From Chitinophagales bacterium (GTDB taxonomy: Bacteria > Bacteroidota > Bacteroidia > Chitinophagales > Chitinophagaceae): DNA of 64,000 nt. The notes under the pieces were generated by a model. That model was not told where the DNA came from. It searched no databases and was given only the letters and a program-made list of their open reading frames with translations. How positions within the stretch are numbered: position 1 is the stretch's first letter; every line of letters starts with the position of its first letter. Position numbers and translations under genes: made by a program. Positions 51,674 to 61,329 of this stretch are shown here, piece after piece. The stretch spans positions 1 to 64,000 of the forward strand of contig JAATFP010000049.1 in NCBI GenBank assembly GCA_015655125.1, read 5' to 3'.

Positions 51674-54600
51674 ATGAAAAAAACTATTAACGAATCTCTC
51701 CGCTTAATTTTAAAACCGTCTGAAAAGGTTTTAAAAATGGCCGTTTTCTTTCTCGCATTTGCATTGATGCATTATACGGCGCGGGCACAGACGGAGGTCA
51801 TATCCGGGAAGGTTATCAACGCTGCCGGTGAGGCGGTTTCGGGGGTAAGCGTCAATGTCAAAGGTTCATCTGTTGGCACAAGTACCGATATTTCCGGGAA
51901 CTTCAGCATTTCTGCAGCCAAAACGGATGTTCTTGAGATCAGCTCCGTAGGATTTATTTCCCAGGACGTTGCGGTGGCAGGCCGTTCTTCCATTTCAATA
52001 ACGCTGCAACGTGGCGTAAATACACTCAACGATGTAGTGGTAGTGGGATATACCACGCAAAAAAAGAAAGATCTTACCGGCGCAGTTTCTACAGTTTCCA
52101 GTCGCGACATCAATGCTATACCTGTTGGCGGTGTAGATCAGATCCTGCAAGGTAAAGCGGCAGGTGTAACCATTACGCAGTCTACCGGTGCGCCCGGTGA
52201 AGGTGTTACAGTTCGGGTGCGCGGTACGGGAACGATCAATAACAACGATCCATTATATATAGTAGATGGAGTTCCTACAAAAGATGGTATTAATGAAATT
52301 TCTCCAAACGATATTGAAACAATCAGCGTTTTAAAAGATGCGGCATCAGCCTCTATTTATGGTGCGCGCGCATCCAATGGTGTGATCGTCATCACAACTA
52401 AAAAGGGGCGTGCGGGCAAACCAAGGCTGAGCCTGAATTTCTATGCAGGATCGCAAACGCCGGCCAATCTTATAAAAATGGCCAATACCGACCAATACAT
52501 CCAGGCATATAATATTGCCGCAACCAATGATGGTCGTCCTTTGATACCGCTATCTGCGCGCGATACATTGTCAAATACAAACTGGCAAAAGGAAGTGTTG
52601 AATTCGGCACCTATTCTTAACGCACAATTGTCACTAAGCGGCGGAAATGAAAATACCAGATACATTGTGTCTGGTGCATACTTCAGTCAGAAAGGTATGA
52701 TCGATAATTCTTCTACCGATCGTTTTAATCTCCGTACTTCTCTGACCAGCACCATCAACAAGATTTTTAAAGTTGGTACCAATGTAAATATCTCCACCGG
52801 AAATACGAAACAGGTATCAAGTTCCGGAGATGGCTTCGCAAGTGGCCAGGGCGGAAGTATTCTGCGTTATGCATTGTTTGCAACTCCGGCTTCCGGCGTG
52901 AGGTTCCCAACGGGCGCCTATGCCGGCCAGTATGTTGACAGGCCATATACATTGCCTATCGGACCGGGCGGGAGCCAGGTAAATGTATTTGGAGACGGTT
53001 TGAACCCGGTTGGTTTGGCTGCAAATGCGGATCGGAATTTTAAAAATTACTCATTGCTCGGTGATGCTTACGTAGAAGTGACGCCCATCGCGCATTTGAA
53101 ATTAAAATCGGATTTTGGTACAAATTTTATCATCACCGATTTTAAGCAATTTAAAAATACATGGGGAACCGATCGTCCGGGCGGGCATATAGAAAACAGT
53201 CCGAATGCCCTGTCACAGTACAATCTCAATAACTATAATTACAACTGGACGAATACGGCTACTTACGACTGGACGATCAACAAACACGCATTGAATTTTC
53301 TGGCCGGTACGGAGATCATTTATAATGAAACCAAACTGATTTCTGCGTCCAATTCAAATTTTCCAAATCAAAGTCCGGCTTTCCAATACCTGAACAACGG
53401 AACAAGCATTTCGCCTTCGGTTGGTGGTGATTTGTACAATTCTTCATTGTCTTCTGTTTTTGGAAGAGTAGATTATCAGTATGATGCTAAATATCTTGCT
53501 TCATTCAGTGTAAGAAGGGATGGCTCGTCAAGATTGGATCCGAGCAACAGGTGGGGGAATTTCTACTCCGGATCTGTTGGTTGGAGGATCGATAAAGAAA
53601 AATTTATGGCCAATATCAAGCCGGTCTCTTTGCTGAAATTAAGAGCAAGTCTTGGGCAGTTAGGAAACCAGGAGATCAGCAATTACGGTTACGCATCTTT
53701 GCTCGGTGCAAACGGCTACTATGCTTTCGGAAATACGGCAACACCTACTTACAGTATTTATGCTAAAGGTAATCCGAACGTGAAATGGGAAACCAGCACG
53801 ATCGCAGACATCGGTCTGGATCTTGGTCTCTTTAATGACGCGCTTAGCTTTACCGCTGATTATTACCATAAAAAAACTTCCGACCTTTTGGTGGCTCCGC
53901 CAAATCCAACAAGTGCCGGAACTGTTGCCGGTGCTGCTTATGAAAACAATGGTGAAATACTTAACACAGGTTTTGAATTTGATCTTTCTTATCGCAAACA
54001 GATCAACAAAGACTGGAGATTTGAAGTAGGGGCAAATCTTGCCACCGTTCACAATGAAGTTTTATCATTGTTGAATAGTCAGCCAATTCCCGGCGGACAA
54101 CTTGGTAACGGCGGCCAGTATATCACATCAACTGCTGTGGGCCATCCGATAGGTGAATTTTACATCCTGCAACAGGAGGGTGTTTTCCAGAATGCATTGG
54201 ATGTGTTTACACATGCCAACCAGGGAGCGAATATCGTTCCCGGCGACATCAAATTTAAAGATGTAAACGGCGACGGTAAGATTGACCAGAATGACAGGGT
54301 GTATGCTGGCAGCCCGATTCCGAAACTGAACTACGGATTCACAGGAAATGTGGCATTCAAACAATTTGATCTGAATATCTTCTTCCAGGGAGTAAGCGGT
54401 AATAAGATCTACAACCAGGTTGGACGTGATATCGAAGGTTTCTATCGTCCGTTCAATCTTACCGTTCGCGCACTTGAAAATGCATGGAGCGGCGAAGGTT
54501 CAACCAACAAATATGCACGCCTGTCGTATACCGGCGGCCAGAACAATACACAGGCTTCCACCCGCTTTCTGGAAGACGGGTCTTACCTGCGATTGAAAAA

Positions 54601-54841
54601 TGTGCAGATCGGATACTCCTTCAGCAGCGCGTTGATCAACCGTTTGAAAGTGTCGTCTATGCGTTTATTTGTTAGTGGGCAAAACCTGCTGACATTCACC
54701 AAATATTCAGGACTTGATCCTGAGATGGCTACCAGCGCAGATGCTGCGGCTCAGGGAGATGGTGTAAAGGGTGTGGGCATCGATTGGGGAACTTATCCAT
54801 CTGCACGCACTTTCACTGCCGGTGTAAACATTAATTTCTAA
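51674..54841 (+). CDS. susC: SusC/RagA-family TonB-dependent transporter
   Basis: A 1055-residue outer-membrane receptor from ATG 51674. Signal peptide about 1-40, a carboxypeptidase-regulatory-like domain (EVISGKVINAAGEAVSGVSV, about 40-120), the SusC-type TonB-box region NDVVVVGYTTQKKKDLTGAV, a plug domain and a 22-strand barrel ending GVNINF. It forms a pair with the SusD lipoprotein as the lid-and-channel importer of polysaccharide fragments through the outer membrane. The 18-nt spacing to susD suggests co-translation. It is the first structural gene of the PUL, likely controlled by the HTCS. Confidence 0.95.
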   Translation: MKKTINESLRLILKPSEKVLKMAVFFLAFALMHYTARAQTEVISGKVINAAGEAVSGVSVNVKGSSVGTSTDISGNFSISAAKTDVLEISSVGFISQDVAVAGRSSISITLQRGVNTLNDVVVVGYTTQKKKDLTGAVSTVSSRDINAIPVGGVDQILQGKAAGVTITQSTGAPGEGVTVRVRGTGTINNNDPLYIVDGVPTKDGINEISPNDIETISVLKDAASASIYGARASNGVIVITTKKGRAGKPRLSLNFYAGSQTPANLIKMANTDQYIQAYNIAATNDGRPLIPLSARDTLSNTNWQKEVLNSAPILNAQLSLSGGNENTRYIVSGAYFSQKGMIDNSSTDRFNLRTSLTSTINKIFKVGTNVNISTGNTKQVSSSGDGFASGQGGSILRYALFATPASGVRFPTGAYAGQYVDRPYTLPIGPGGSQVNVFGDGLNPVGLAANADRNFKNYSLLGDAYVEVTPIAHLKLKSDFGTNFIITDFKQFKNTWGTDRPGGHIENSPNALSQYNLNNYNYNWTNTATYDWTINKHALNFLAGTEIIYNETKLISASNSNFPNQSPAFQYLNNGTSISPSVGGDLYNSSLSSVFGRVDYQYDAKYLASFSVRRDGSSRLDPSNRWGNFYSGSVGWRIDKEKFMANIKPVSLLKLRASLGQLGNQEISNYGYASLLGANGYYAFGNTATPTYSIYAKGNPNVKWETSTIADIGLDLGLFNDALSFTADYYHKKTSDLLVAPPNPTSAGTVAGAAYENNGEILNTGFEFDLSYRKQINKDWRFEVGANLATVHNEVLSLLNSQPIPGGQLGNGGQYITSTAVGHPIGEFYILQQEGVFQNALDVFTHANQGANIVPGDIKFKDVNGDGKIDQNDRVYAGSPIPKLNYGFTGNVAFKQFDLNIFFQGVSGNKIYNQVGRDIEGFYRPFNLTVRALENAWSGEGSTNKYARLSYTGGQNNTQASTRFLEDGSYLRLKNVQIGYSFSSALINRLKVSSMRLFVSGQNLLTFTKYSGLDPEMATSADAAAQGDGVKGVGIDWGTYPSARTFTAGVNINF

Positions 54842-54859
54842 AATATTAAATAGTATACA

Positions 54860-56374
54860 ATGCGAACTAAAAATAAATTCATCTTTCTTGTCGGCGCTGT
54901 CGCGATCATTGCGGGCACCGGTTGTAAAAAGATCCTCGACCAGGAAGTGCAAGGCAGTTATACGCCTGGAAATTTCTTTACATCAGATGCGAATGCTTTG
55001 CTCGCAACCAATGCCGCATACAAATCGCTTTCCTTTAATTCCGGTGGTTCAAACGCCATCTGGGTGTTGGGCGACATAGCTTCCGATGATGCTATCAAAG
55101 GTGTGAACGATGGTGACCAGGCGGACTTCAGCGCCGTTGACCAGTTCAATATCTTGCCTACCAATTCCGCAGTAGAAGCAGTCTGGAAGAATTATTATAA
55201 CGGCGTTTTCCAGTGCAACGTTGTGTTGGATGGTTTGGCTGCCGGTAATACCGCAGTAAGTGAAGCTACTGCAAAATCGTGCATTGCGCAAGCGAAGTTT
55301 TTGCGTGCATATTATTATTTTGTTTTAACTACTGCATACGGCAAAATTCCTTTGCATCTGCGCGTAGAAACGGCCATTGAGGCACAATCGCCAGCGATCA
55401 GCCAGGATAGTATCTTTGCACAGATTGAAAAAGATTGCACGGAAGCTGCTGCTGACCTTCCCACGCCTTCCGCAACGGAGTTTGGTCGTGCTTCAAAAGG
55501 TGCAGCATTGGCTCTGCTGGCAAAAACATATTTATTTCATACAAGTCTTACAAATCATTATCAGTTAGCTGCAACAACTGCTCAAACCGTTACTACGCTT
55601 GGCTATAATCTAACTCAACGTTATTACGATAATTTTAGTTCTGCCACCAAAAACAATACGGAGGTGATCCTCACCGTAAATCAGCTGGCAGGTACGCTTG
55701 GTCTTGGAAACGAATTGAACGCGTGGTTTGCACCACGAAGCATTGGCGGATATGGATTCTTTTATCCGACGCAAAGCCTGGTAGACAATTTTGAAAAAGC
55801 CACAGGTGGCGAAGTAGATCCGCGCCTGGATTATTCACTGGCTCGTACAGGTCATAATTATTTCGATGTACCATTCGATCCATCCTGGAGCACAACTGGC
55901 TATATTACGAAGAAGATGGTTCAACCGTTATCAGAAGTTCCAACTTCGATCAAAAATGTTGGTACCGTCAACTACGAACCATTGCGTTTAGCCGATATCC
56001 TGTTGGTGCAGGCTGAAGCCTTGAACGAAGGCGGACATTCCGGGGATGCGCTGGCGCCGTTGAACGCCGTACGCAAACGGGCGCGTGAATCCTATTTGTA
56101 TGATAACACCTTACCAGGTTTTGGTACGGTTCCCGTCGGTTTATTGCCTGATATCACTATCACCGACCAGGCTCAGCTGCGCGATATTATCCGCCGTGAG
56201 AGGAGGTCTGAACTGGCATTGGAATTTCATCGTTTCTTTGACGTGATCCGCTACGGTGAAACTTATGCCAACCCGGCTTTATTGCCTGGAGCGCCTAATT
56301 TTAATTATACGAATAACAAATTTTTCCCGCTTCCGCAGAGCGAAAGAGATGCAAATCCAAATTTGTTCAGGTAA
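54860..56374 (+). CDS. susD: SusD/RagB-family outer-membrane lipoprotein
   Basis: A 504-residue surface glycan-binding lipoprotein. The lipobox is IIAGTGCKKILD, with lipid-attached Cys about residue 22. The helical TPR-like part follows (NALLATNAAYKSLS, AQAKFLRAYYYFVLTTAYG). The C-terminal block has LNAVRKRAR and RRERRSELALEFHRFFDVIRYGE, and it ends FPLPQSERDANPNLFR, the standard SusD terminus. It caps SusC and delivers glycan. LamG-type surface lipoprotein follows by 27 nt. Confidence 0.95.
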   Translation: MRTKNKFIFLVGAVAIIAGTGCKKILDQEVQGSYTPGNFFTSDANALLATNAAYKSLSFNSGGSNAIWVLGDIASDDAIKGVNDGDQADFSAVDQFNILPTNSAVEAVWKNYYNGVFQCNVVLDGLAAGNTAVSEATAKSCIAQAKFLRAYYYFVLTTAYGKIPLHLRVETAIEAQSPAISQDSIFAQIEKDCTEAAADLPTPSATEFGRASKGAALALLAKTYLFHTSLTNHYQLAATTAQTVTTLGYNLTQRYYDNFSSATKNNTEVILTVNQLAGTLGLGNELNAWFAPRSIGGYGFFYPTQSLVDNFEKATGGEVDPRLDYSLARTGHNYFDVPFDPSWSTTGYITKKMVQPLSEVPTSIKNVGTVNYEPLRLADILLVQAEALNEGGHSGDALAPLNAVRKRARESYLYDNTLPGFGTVPVGLLPDITITDQAQLRDIIRRERRSELALEFHRFFDVIRYGETYANPALLPGAPNFNYTNNKFFPLPQSERDANPNLFR

Positions 56375-56401
56375 AATATTTTCATTTTTAAATTTAATAA
56401 A

Positions 56402-57463
56402 ATGCGTATATCTAAAACTATTTTTCAATTAGCGGTGATCATTTCGCTGGCAACAGGTTTTGTAGCCTGTTCCAAAGATGACAACAATAACGATGCACCC
56501 GCATCTGATAAACTGGCATTGAAAGCAAAAATCGATTCGCTTACAAATGTATACAACACTACCGTGGAAGGATCGCATCCGGGCCAGTATGCAGTAGGGG
56601 CGCGTACAGCTTTGGATTCTGTTCTTAATCTTGCATTGCAGGTTTATAACGGCGGAAGTTACACACAAGTACAGGTAAACAATGCATTGCAGAACCTGAT
56701 CATCGCCGGGCAATTGTTTCAAACGAAATTATTGCAGGAAGTATCCGTGGCAAATCTCATGGCATTCTGGAAATTCAACGGCAATGCCAATGACTCATCC
56801 GGCCACAATAACAACGGAACTTTAAGTACAGGATTGATGGGAAGCAGCGCTACAACTGCAGTGGATGCCGGTGTATTGCCGCAGCTCGTAGCAGACAGGT
56901 TCGGGCGGGCAAACATGGCCTACGATTTTAATAATGCAGCGACCGTCGAAGTTCCGTACAGCGCAACGTTGAATCCCCAAAGCTTTACAATTTGCGTGTG
57001 GGTAAAAAGGCATACCACAAATGCCAACAATTACATCATTTCTCTTAATCGCTGGAACGGATTTAAGTTCCAGTTGCAGAGTGACAACTTCCCGTTTGTA
57101 ACTTTCCAGGATACTAATAATGGATATCATGATATCGATGATAATCCTGGTACGGTACCTCAGGATGTATGGACACATGTGGCTGTTTCGGTTACAAATG
57201 GTGCCGTTCGTTTTTATATCAACGGCAACATGACCAAGACTGTGAACGTTTCCGGAACTCCGATCACAGTCAATCCGCCAGTGAATATTTCTATCGGAAA
57301 TGAACTTCCAAAATCAGGTTATAACCTCACGGATGCCAGCAGCCCGAATTACTTTTACGGGGCAAGCTTCTTTGTAGGAAGCCTTGATGATATCCGTTTT
57401 TATAATTCGGTATTATCTGATGCGGAAGTGCTTTCTATTTACACTCAGGAAAAATCGCTATAA
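56402..57463 (+). CDS. LamG/concanavalin-like domain lipoprotein, probable surface glycan-binding protein
   Basis: A 353-residue lipoprotein. The signal has a lipobox at LATGFVACSK (Cys about 23). Residues about 40-115 form a helical spacer (KLALKAKIDSLTNVYN, VNNALQNLIIAGQLFQT). The C-terminal 230 residues resemble a LamG-like jelly-roll (FTICVWVKRHT, TWTHVAVSVTNGAVRFYING, FVGSLDDIRFYNSVLSDAEV). Sitting where SusE/F or SGBP genes usually lie, it probably binds glycan on the cell surface. A catalytic role cannot be excluded from sequence. Confidence 0.8.
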   Translation: MRISKTIFQLAVIISLATGFVACSKDDNNNDAPASDKLALKAKIDSLTNVYNTTVEGSHPGQYAVGARTALDSVLNLALQVYNGGSYTQVQVNNALQNLIIAGQLFQTKLLQEVSVANLMAFWKFNGNANDSSGHNNNGTLSTGLMGSSATTAVDAGVLPQLVADRFGRANMAYDFNNAATVEVPYSATLNPQSFTICVWVKRHTTNANNYIISLNRWNGFKFQLQSDNFPFVTFQDTNNGYHDIDDNPGTVPQDVWTHVAVSVTNGAVRFYINGNMTKTVNVSGTPITVNPPVNISIGNELPKSGYNLTDASSPNYFYGASFFVGSLDDIRFYNSVLSDAEVLSIYTQEKSL

Positions 57464-57501
57464 CGTAGTTACAGGTTTACTTTATAATTAAAACTTACAA
57501 G

Positions 57502-58833
57502 ATGATACATCTCAGAAAATGTGTTGCAGGAATTCTTTGCCTGTCACTTTTTACCGCCTGTTCCAAGAGCAGCGACAGCGTGGATACCACACAGCCGCCG
57601 GTAACGCCACCGGTAGTAACGCCGGTGACTGATACTGCTCTTACAAAAACGGCACATCTCGAAAAACTAAGTGTACCTGTTTCTTTCGTTAATGGTGAAA
57701 AGGCCATCGGGGTATACATTTATTCCGATGCGCCTTTCTATACGCCCGTGGAGGCCACCGGAGAAGGGTTCACCTGCGTGGATGACGTGGCACGCGCCGC
57801 CTTGTATTACACCCGCAGTTATGCTTTCGCAACCGATACAGCTATACAAAACAGGGCATTTGGAATGATAAAGTTTGTATTGAACATGCAGTCGGACAAT
57901 GGATATTTCTATAATTTTTTGCAAACCGACGGCTCGATCAATCAATACGGCATCACCAGCGTCAATCAGCCAAAATGGTGGAGCTGGCGCGCATTGCAGG
58001 TTTTAGCCGAAGGCGTTAACGTTGTTCGCACAAAAGATGCAACACTTGCGGGTCGTATGGGCGCGGCTGTAAATAAATTGGTAGCTGCCATTAAAACAGA
58101 TCTTGTTGATCGTCCGCAGGTATTTTCACAAGTGGATGGAATCGACGTTCCGCAATGGTTGCCGGAAGGTGCCGACCAGGCGTCAACGCTGATATTGGGG
58201 CTTGTTCCGTATTGCCGTAATTCCGGTGATGCCGTTATTAGAACTTTCATACAAAAACTGGCCGATGGTATTGTGGCGTCGCAATCGGGTAGTGCCACAC
58301 AATTTCCTTATGGCGCATTTCTGAGCGCTTCTACTACCTGGCACGCGTATGGGAACGACCAGGCCCATGCATTATTTACAGCGGGTGCCTTTTTAAACGA
58401 TGCGTCGTATGTGGCAAGTGCCAAAAAAGAAGTGGATAATTTTTACCCGTGGTTACTTACGAGCGGAATGAAGAGTTCGTTCCAGGTGAAATTGGTAAAC
58501 AATGTACTCACAGGATATAACCAAAAAGATTTCGAGCAGATTGCGTATGGTATCCGCCCGATGGTATTTGCAGCCATTGATGCGTATGCTGTTACCGGTG
58601 ATGAAAGGTATTCGGACATGGCAGGACACCTGGGTGCTTGGTTGCTCGGAAACAATGTGGCTTCGGAAAATATGTATTCCGTTTCTACAGGAATATGTTT
58701 TGATGCAATCGCCGCGCCGGCAAACGTAAATAAAAATTCCGGCGCAGAATCTACGGTGGAAGCTTTGCTCACGATGCAACAAATTACCAACTACACGACG
58801 GTACGTACCGCTTTGAACCGATACAAAAGGTAA
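57502..58833 (+). CDS. Lipoprotein, possibly (alpha/alpha)6-type glycoside enzyme, function unknown
   Basis: A 443-residue lipoprotein (lipobox LSLFTACSK, Cys about 20) with a Pro/Thr/Val-rich linker (TTQPPVTPPVVTPVTDT). The main body is mostly helical with paired-helix and short-turn patterns: VDDVARAALYYTRSYA, FGMIKFVLNMQSDNG, WWSWRALQVLAEGVN and STVEALLTMQQITN. It looks like a six-hairpin glycosidase fold by this pattern. Candidate acidic catalytic residues include the Asp pair in CVDDVARA and Glu in NSGAESTVEA, but none can be assigned. Its PUL position suggests processing at the outer surface. I do not recognise the family. Confidence 0.7.
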   Translation: MIHLRKCVAGILCLSLFTACSKSSDSVDTTQPPVTPPVVTPVTDTALTKTAHLEKLSVPVSFVNGEKAIGVYIYSDAPFYTPVEATGEGFTCVDDVARAALYYTRSYAFATDTAIQNRAFGMIKFVLNMQSDNGYFYNFLQTDGSINQYGITSVNQPKWWSWRALQVLAEGVNVVRTKDATLAGRMGAAVNKLVAAIKTDLVDRPQVFSQVDGIDVPQWLPEGADQASTLILGLVPYCRNSGDAVIRTFIQKLADGIVASQSGSATQFPYGAFLSASTTWHAYGNDQAHALFTAGAFLNDASYVASAKKEVDNFYPWLLTSGMKSSFQVKLVNNVLTGYNQKDFEQIAYGIRPMVFAAIDAYAVTGDERYSDMAGHLGAWLLGNNVASENMYSVSTGICFDAIAAPANVNKNSGAESTVEALLTMQQITNYTTVRTALNRYKR

Positions 58834-58864
58834 ATGCCGCTGATGCGGAACTAAATTTTTTTTA

Positions 58865-59929
58865 ATGAAAGATATCGCAAAACGTTTTGAAGGTAATCCC
58901 TTGCTGTCACCCGCTGATCTTAAACCCAGTATCGACGGACTTGAAATAGCCTGTTTGCTCAATCCGGGCGTTTTCGAATACGATGGAAAAACATGGCTGC
59001 TGGTGCGTGTAGCAGAAAGGCCAAAGCAAACGGACGATGTTATTTCTTTTCCTATTCTCACCAAAAGCGGCGGAATGGAGATCATGAAAATCCCGGCCAA
59101 CGATCCCGAACTGGATGCAAGCGATGCGCGCGTGATCAATTACAAGGGGCTTGATTATCTCACCACGTTATCGCACTTACGATTGTTATGCAGCGATGAT
59201 GGTAAGAATTTTTATCAACCCGAAGGATATCCTTTGTTAACCGGAGAAGGCATTTTGCAAACATTTGGAATTGAAGATTGCCGCGTTACCAGGCTCGAAG
59301 AAAAGTATCACCTGACTTTTACCGCCGTGTCGGATAATGGCGTGGGCGTTGGACTGCGGACGACAACGGACTGGAAAAATTTTGACTCGCATGGAATGAT
59401 GTTGCCGCCGCACAATAAGGATTGTGCCATTTTTGAGGAAAAGATCAATGGAAAATATTACGCGCTTCACCGTCCGAGCAGCGTAGATATCGGTGGAAAT
59501 TTTATCTGGATAGCGTCCTCCCCTGATGGTATTCATTGGGGCGATCACCGCTGCATCATCAAAACGAGAAAGGATAAATGGGACAGCAAAAGGGTAGGTG
59601 CGGGCGCTGCGCCGATTAAAACGGATAAAGGATGGCTCGAGATCTATCATGGTGCCAATGCAGATCATCAATATTGTTTAGGTGCATTTCTTATGGATAT
59701 TGATGATCCTACAAAAGTGATCGCGCGAACAAATGATGCGATCATGATACCGGAAGCTCCTTACGAGCTGACAGGTTTTTTTGGAAATGTTGTATTTACA
59801 AACGGCCATGTTGTTCAACCCGATGGTGATACCATTACCGTTTATTATGGTGCCTCGGATGAATTCGTTTGCGGGGCAGATTTTTCGCTGAAGGATATTT
59901 TTTCATTATTAAAATCCGATCATGTCTAA
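58865..59929 (+). CDS. Glycoside hydrolase family 130 enzyme (beta-mannoside phosphorylase or mannosidase)
   Basis: A 354-residue five-bladed beta-propeller enzyme without a signal peptide, so cytoplasmic. The general acid of the family is the Asp in FGIEDCRVTRLE. The segments PHNKDCAIFEEKINGKYYALHRP and WLEIYHGANADHQYCLGAFLMD supply the Lys, Arg and His residues used for phosphate in phosphorolytic members. GH130 enzymes cleave beta-mannosides, mostly by phosphorolysis to mannose 1-phosphate. The exact subfamily is undecided. The stop codon overlaps the MFS start by 8 nt (59922-59929), implying translational coupling with import. Confidence 0.88.
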   Translation: MKDIAKRFEGNPLLSPADLKPSIDGLEIACLLNPGVFEYDGKTWLLVRVAERPKQTDDVISFPILTKSGGMEIMKIPANDPELDASDARVINYKGLDYLTTLSHLRLLCSDDGKNFYQPEGYPLLTGEGILQTFGIEDCRVTRLEEKYHLTFTAVSDNGVGVGLRTTTDWKNFDSHGMMLPPHNKDCAIFEEKINGKYYALHRPSSVDIGGNFIWIASSPDGIHWGDHRCIIKTRKDKWDSKRVGAGAAPIKTDKGWLEIYHGANADHQYCLGAFLMDIDDPTKVIARTNDAIMIPEAPYELTGFFGNVVFTNGHVVQPDGDTITVYYGASDEFVCGADFSLKDIFSLLKSDHV

Positions 59930-61217
59930 CAAATTACAAATAGAGATTGACCATTTTAAAAGTCAGCCGCGTAACTTTCGCATACTTATTTTTGTGAACA
60001 TGATCTATGCACTCGTGCTGCCGGTGATCGATACATTCATGGCTGCCTATATTATGCGAAGCACACATGGCGACCTTACTAAAGTGGTAATCTACCAACT
60101 GACAATCTACACCGGAATTCCACTTACGTTTTTATTGAATGGTTTTTTATTACAGCATTTTAATATCCGTAAGTTATATTCTGCCGGAATGATGCTCAGC
60201 GGCATTTCGATGATTTATATGATGTCGTTGTCGGAATTAAATGTAGTGGGCCTGGCAGTGGCAGGATTTATCATGGGACTTAGTTTCGGATTTTACTGGT
60301 CTAATCGCGACGTGCTTGCGCTCGCCATCACAAATGATTCCAACAGGAACTATTATTACGGGATGGAAACTTTGTTTTATACGATCATTGCCGTGGTGGT
60401 ACCCATTGCCATAGGTTTTTTTATAGATTCAAAAACAACTCCTGCATCCAAACAATCGGCATATGTAATGATCACCGGTGTAGTGTTTGGAATAACGGTA
60501 TTGGCGTCTGTTGTGTGTTTCAGGGGAACCTTTCAAAATCCCGCACAGAAAAAATATGTCTTCTTCAGGTTCCATCCACTTTGGTATAAATTACTTACAC
60601 TCGCATCCTTGAAGGGCCTGGCACAAGGTTTTTTAGTAACCGCGCCCGCCATGTTGATATTGAAATTTTTTGGTAACGAAGGAGCCCTGGGATCCGCAAC
60701 ATCGATAGGTGCGGTGATTGCAGCTATCATCATGTATGTGCTGGGGCGTATTTCGAAGCCGTCTGACAGGATAAAGATATTTGCAGCCGGATTATTATTG
60801 TTCGCAGTCGGCGCAGCCATCAACGGAGTTTTATACAGCCAGCTCGGTGTGGTGATATTTATTTTGATGTTACTGATTGCCAAGCCCCTGATGGATCTTG
60901 CTTATTTTCCGATTCAGTTCCAGGTGATAGATATAGTTTCCAGGATCGAAAAACGAAGTGAGTTTGCTTACATCCTCAATCATGAAGCAGGGTTATATAT
61001 TGGCCGGTTCCTTGGTGCTGCAACATTCCTGGTAATGGCCAAATATGGTTCTGCCGATATCGCATTGCGATATGCTGTGGTAATCATCGGCGTTTTGCAA
61101 TTGTGTTCTATTTTTGTGGGCAGGAAAATTATTGCACAAGGAAAAATAATCATGCCGGAATCGGAAAGGCAATCGAAAGAAGAAGTAGTGGGGAAAGTGG
61201 CTGAAGTGATAGCCTAG
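59922..61217 (+). CDS. MFS transporter, sugar-importer candidate of the PUL
   Basis: A 431-residue protein with about 12 membrane segments (FVNMIYALVLPVIDTFMAAYI, LAVAGFIMGLSFGFYW, GLAQGFLVTAPAMLIL and others). It shows the MFS pattern, with a cytoplasmic loop rich in charge near RISKPSDRIK. It follows GH130 with 8 nt overlap, an arrangement repeatedly found for GH130 and inner-membrane oligosaccharide transporters, and probably imports the disaccharide that GH130 cleaves. Specificity is inferred. Confidence 0.82.
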   Translation: MSNKLQIEIDHFKSQPRNFRILIFVNMIYALVLPVIDTFMAAYIMRSTHGDLTKVVIYQLTIYTGIPLTFLLNGFLLQHFNIRKLYSAGMMLSGISMIYMMSLSELNVVGLAVAGFIMGLSFGFYWSNRDVLALAITNDSNRNYYYGMETLFYTIIAVVVPIAIGFFIDSKTTPASKQSAYVMITGVVFGITVLASVVCFRGTFQNPAQKKYVFFRFHPLWYKLLTLASLKGLAQGFLVTAPAMLILKFFGNEGALGSATSIGAVIAAIIMYVLGRISKPSDRIKIFAAGLLLFAVGAAINGVLYSQLGVVIFILMLLIAKPLMDLAYFPIQFQVIDIVSRIEKRSEFAYILNHEAGLYIGRFLGAATFLVMAKYGSADIALRYAVVIIGVLQLCSIFVGRKIIAQGKIIMPESERQSKEEVVGKVAEVIA

Positions 61218-61329
61218 GGCAACTGATAAATATTAAAAATTAACGGGTTATCCTTTTTGTTTTCTGGTTTAAATTTAAATAATTATCAGCTGTTAATTAT
61301 TAATTGCTGCTTTTTTAAAAGGTTTCTAC

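Noticed and set aside
58453-59139. 228-residue minus-strand ORF across the 57502 and 58865 genes
   Set aside because: It spans two supported plus-strand genes of the PUL and has no recognisable domain.
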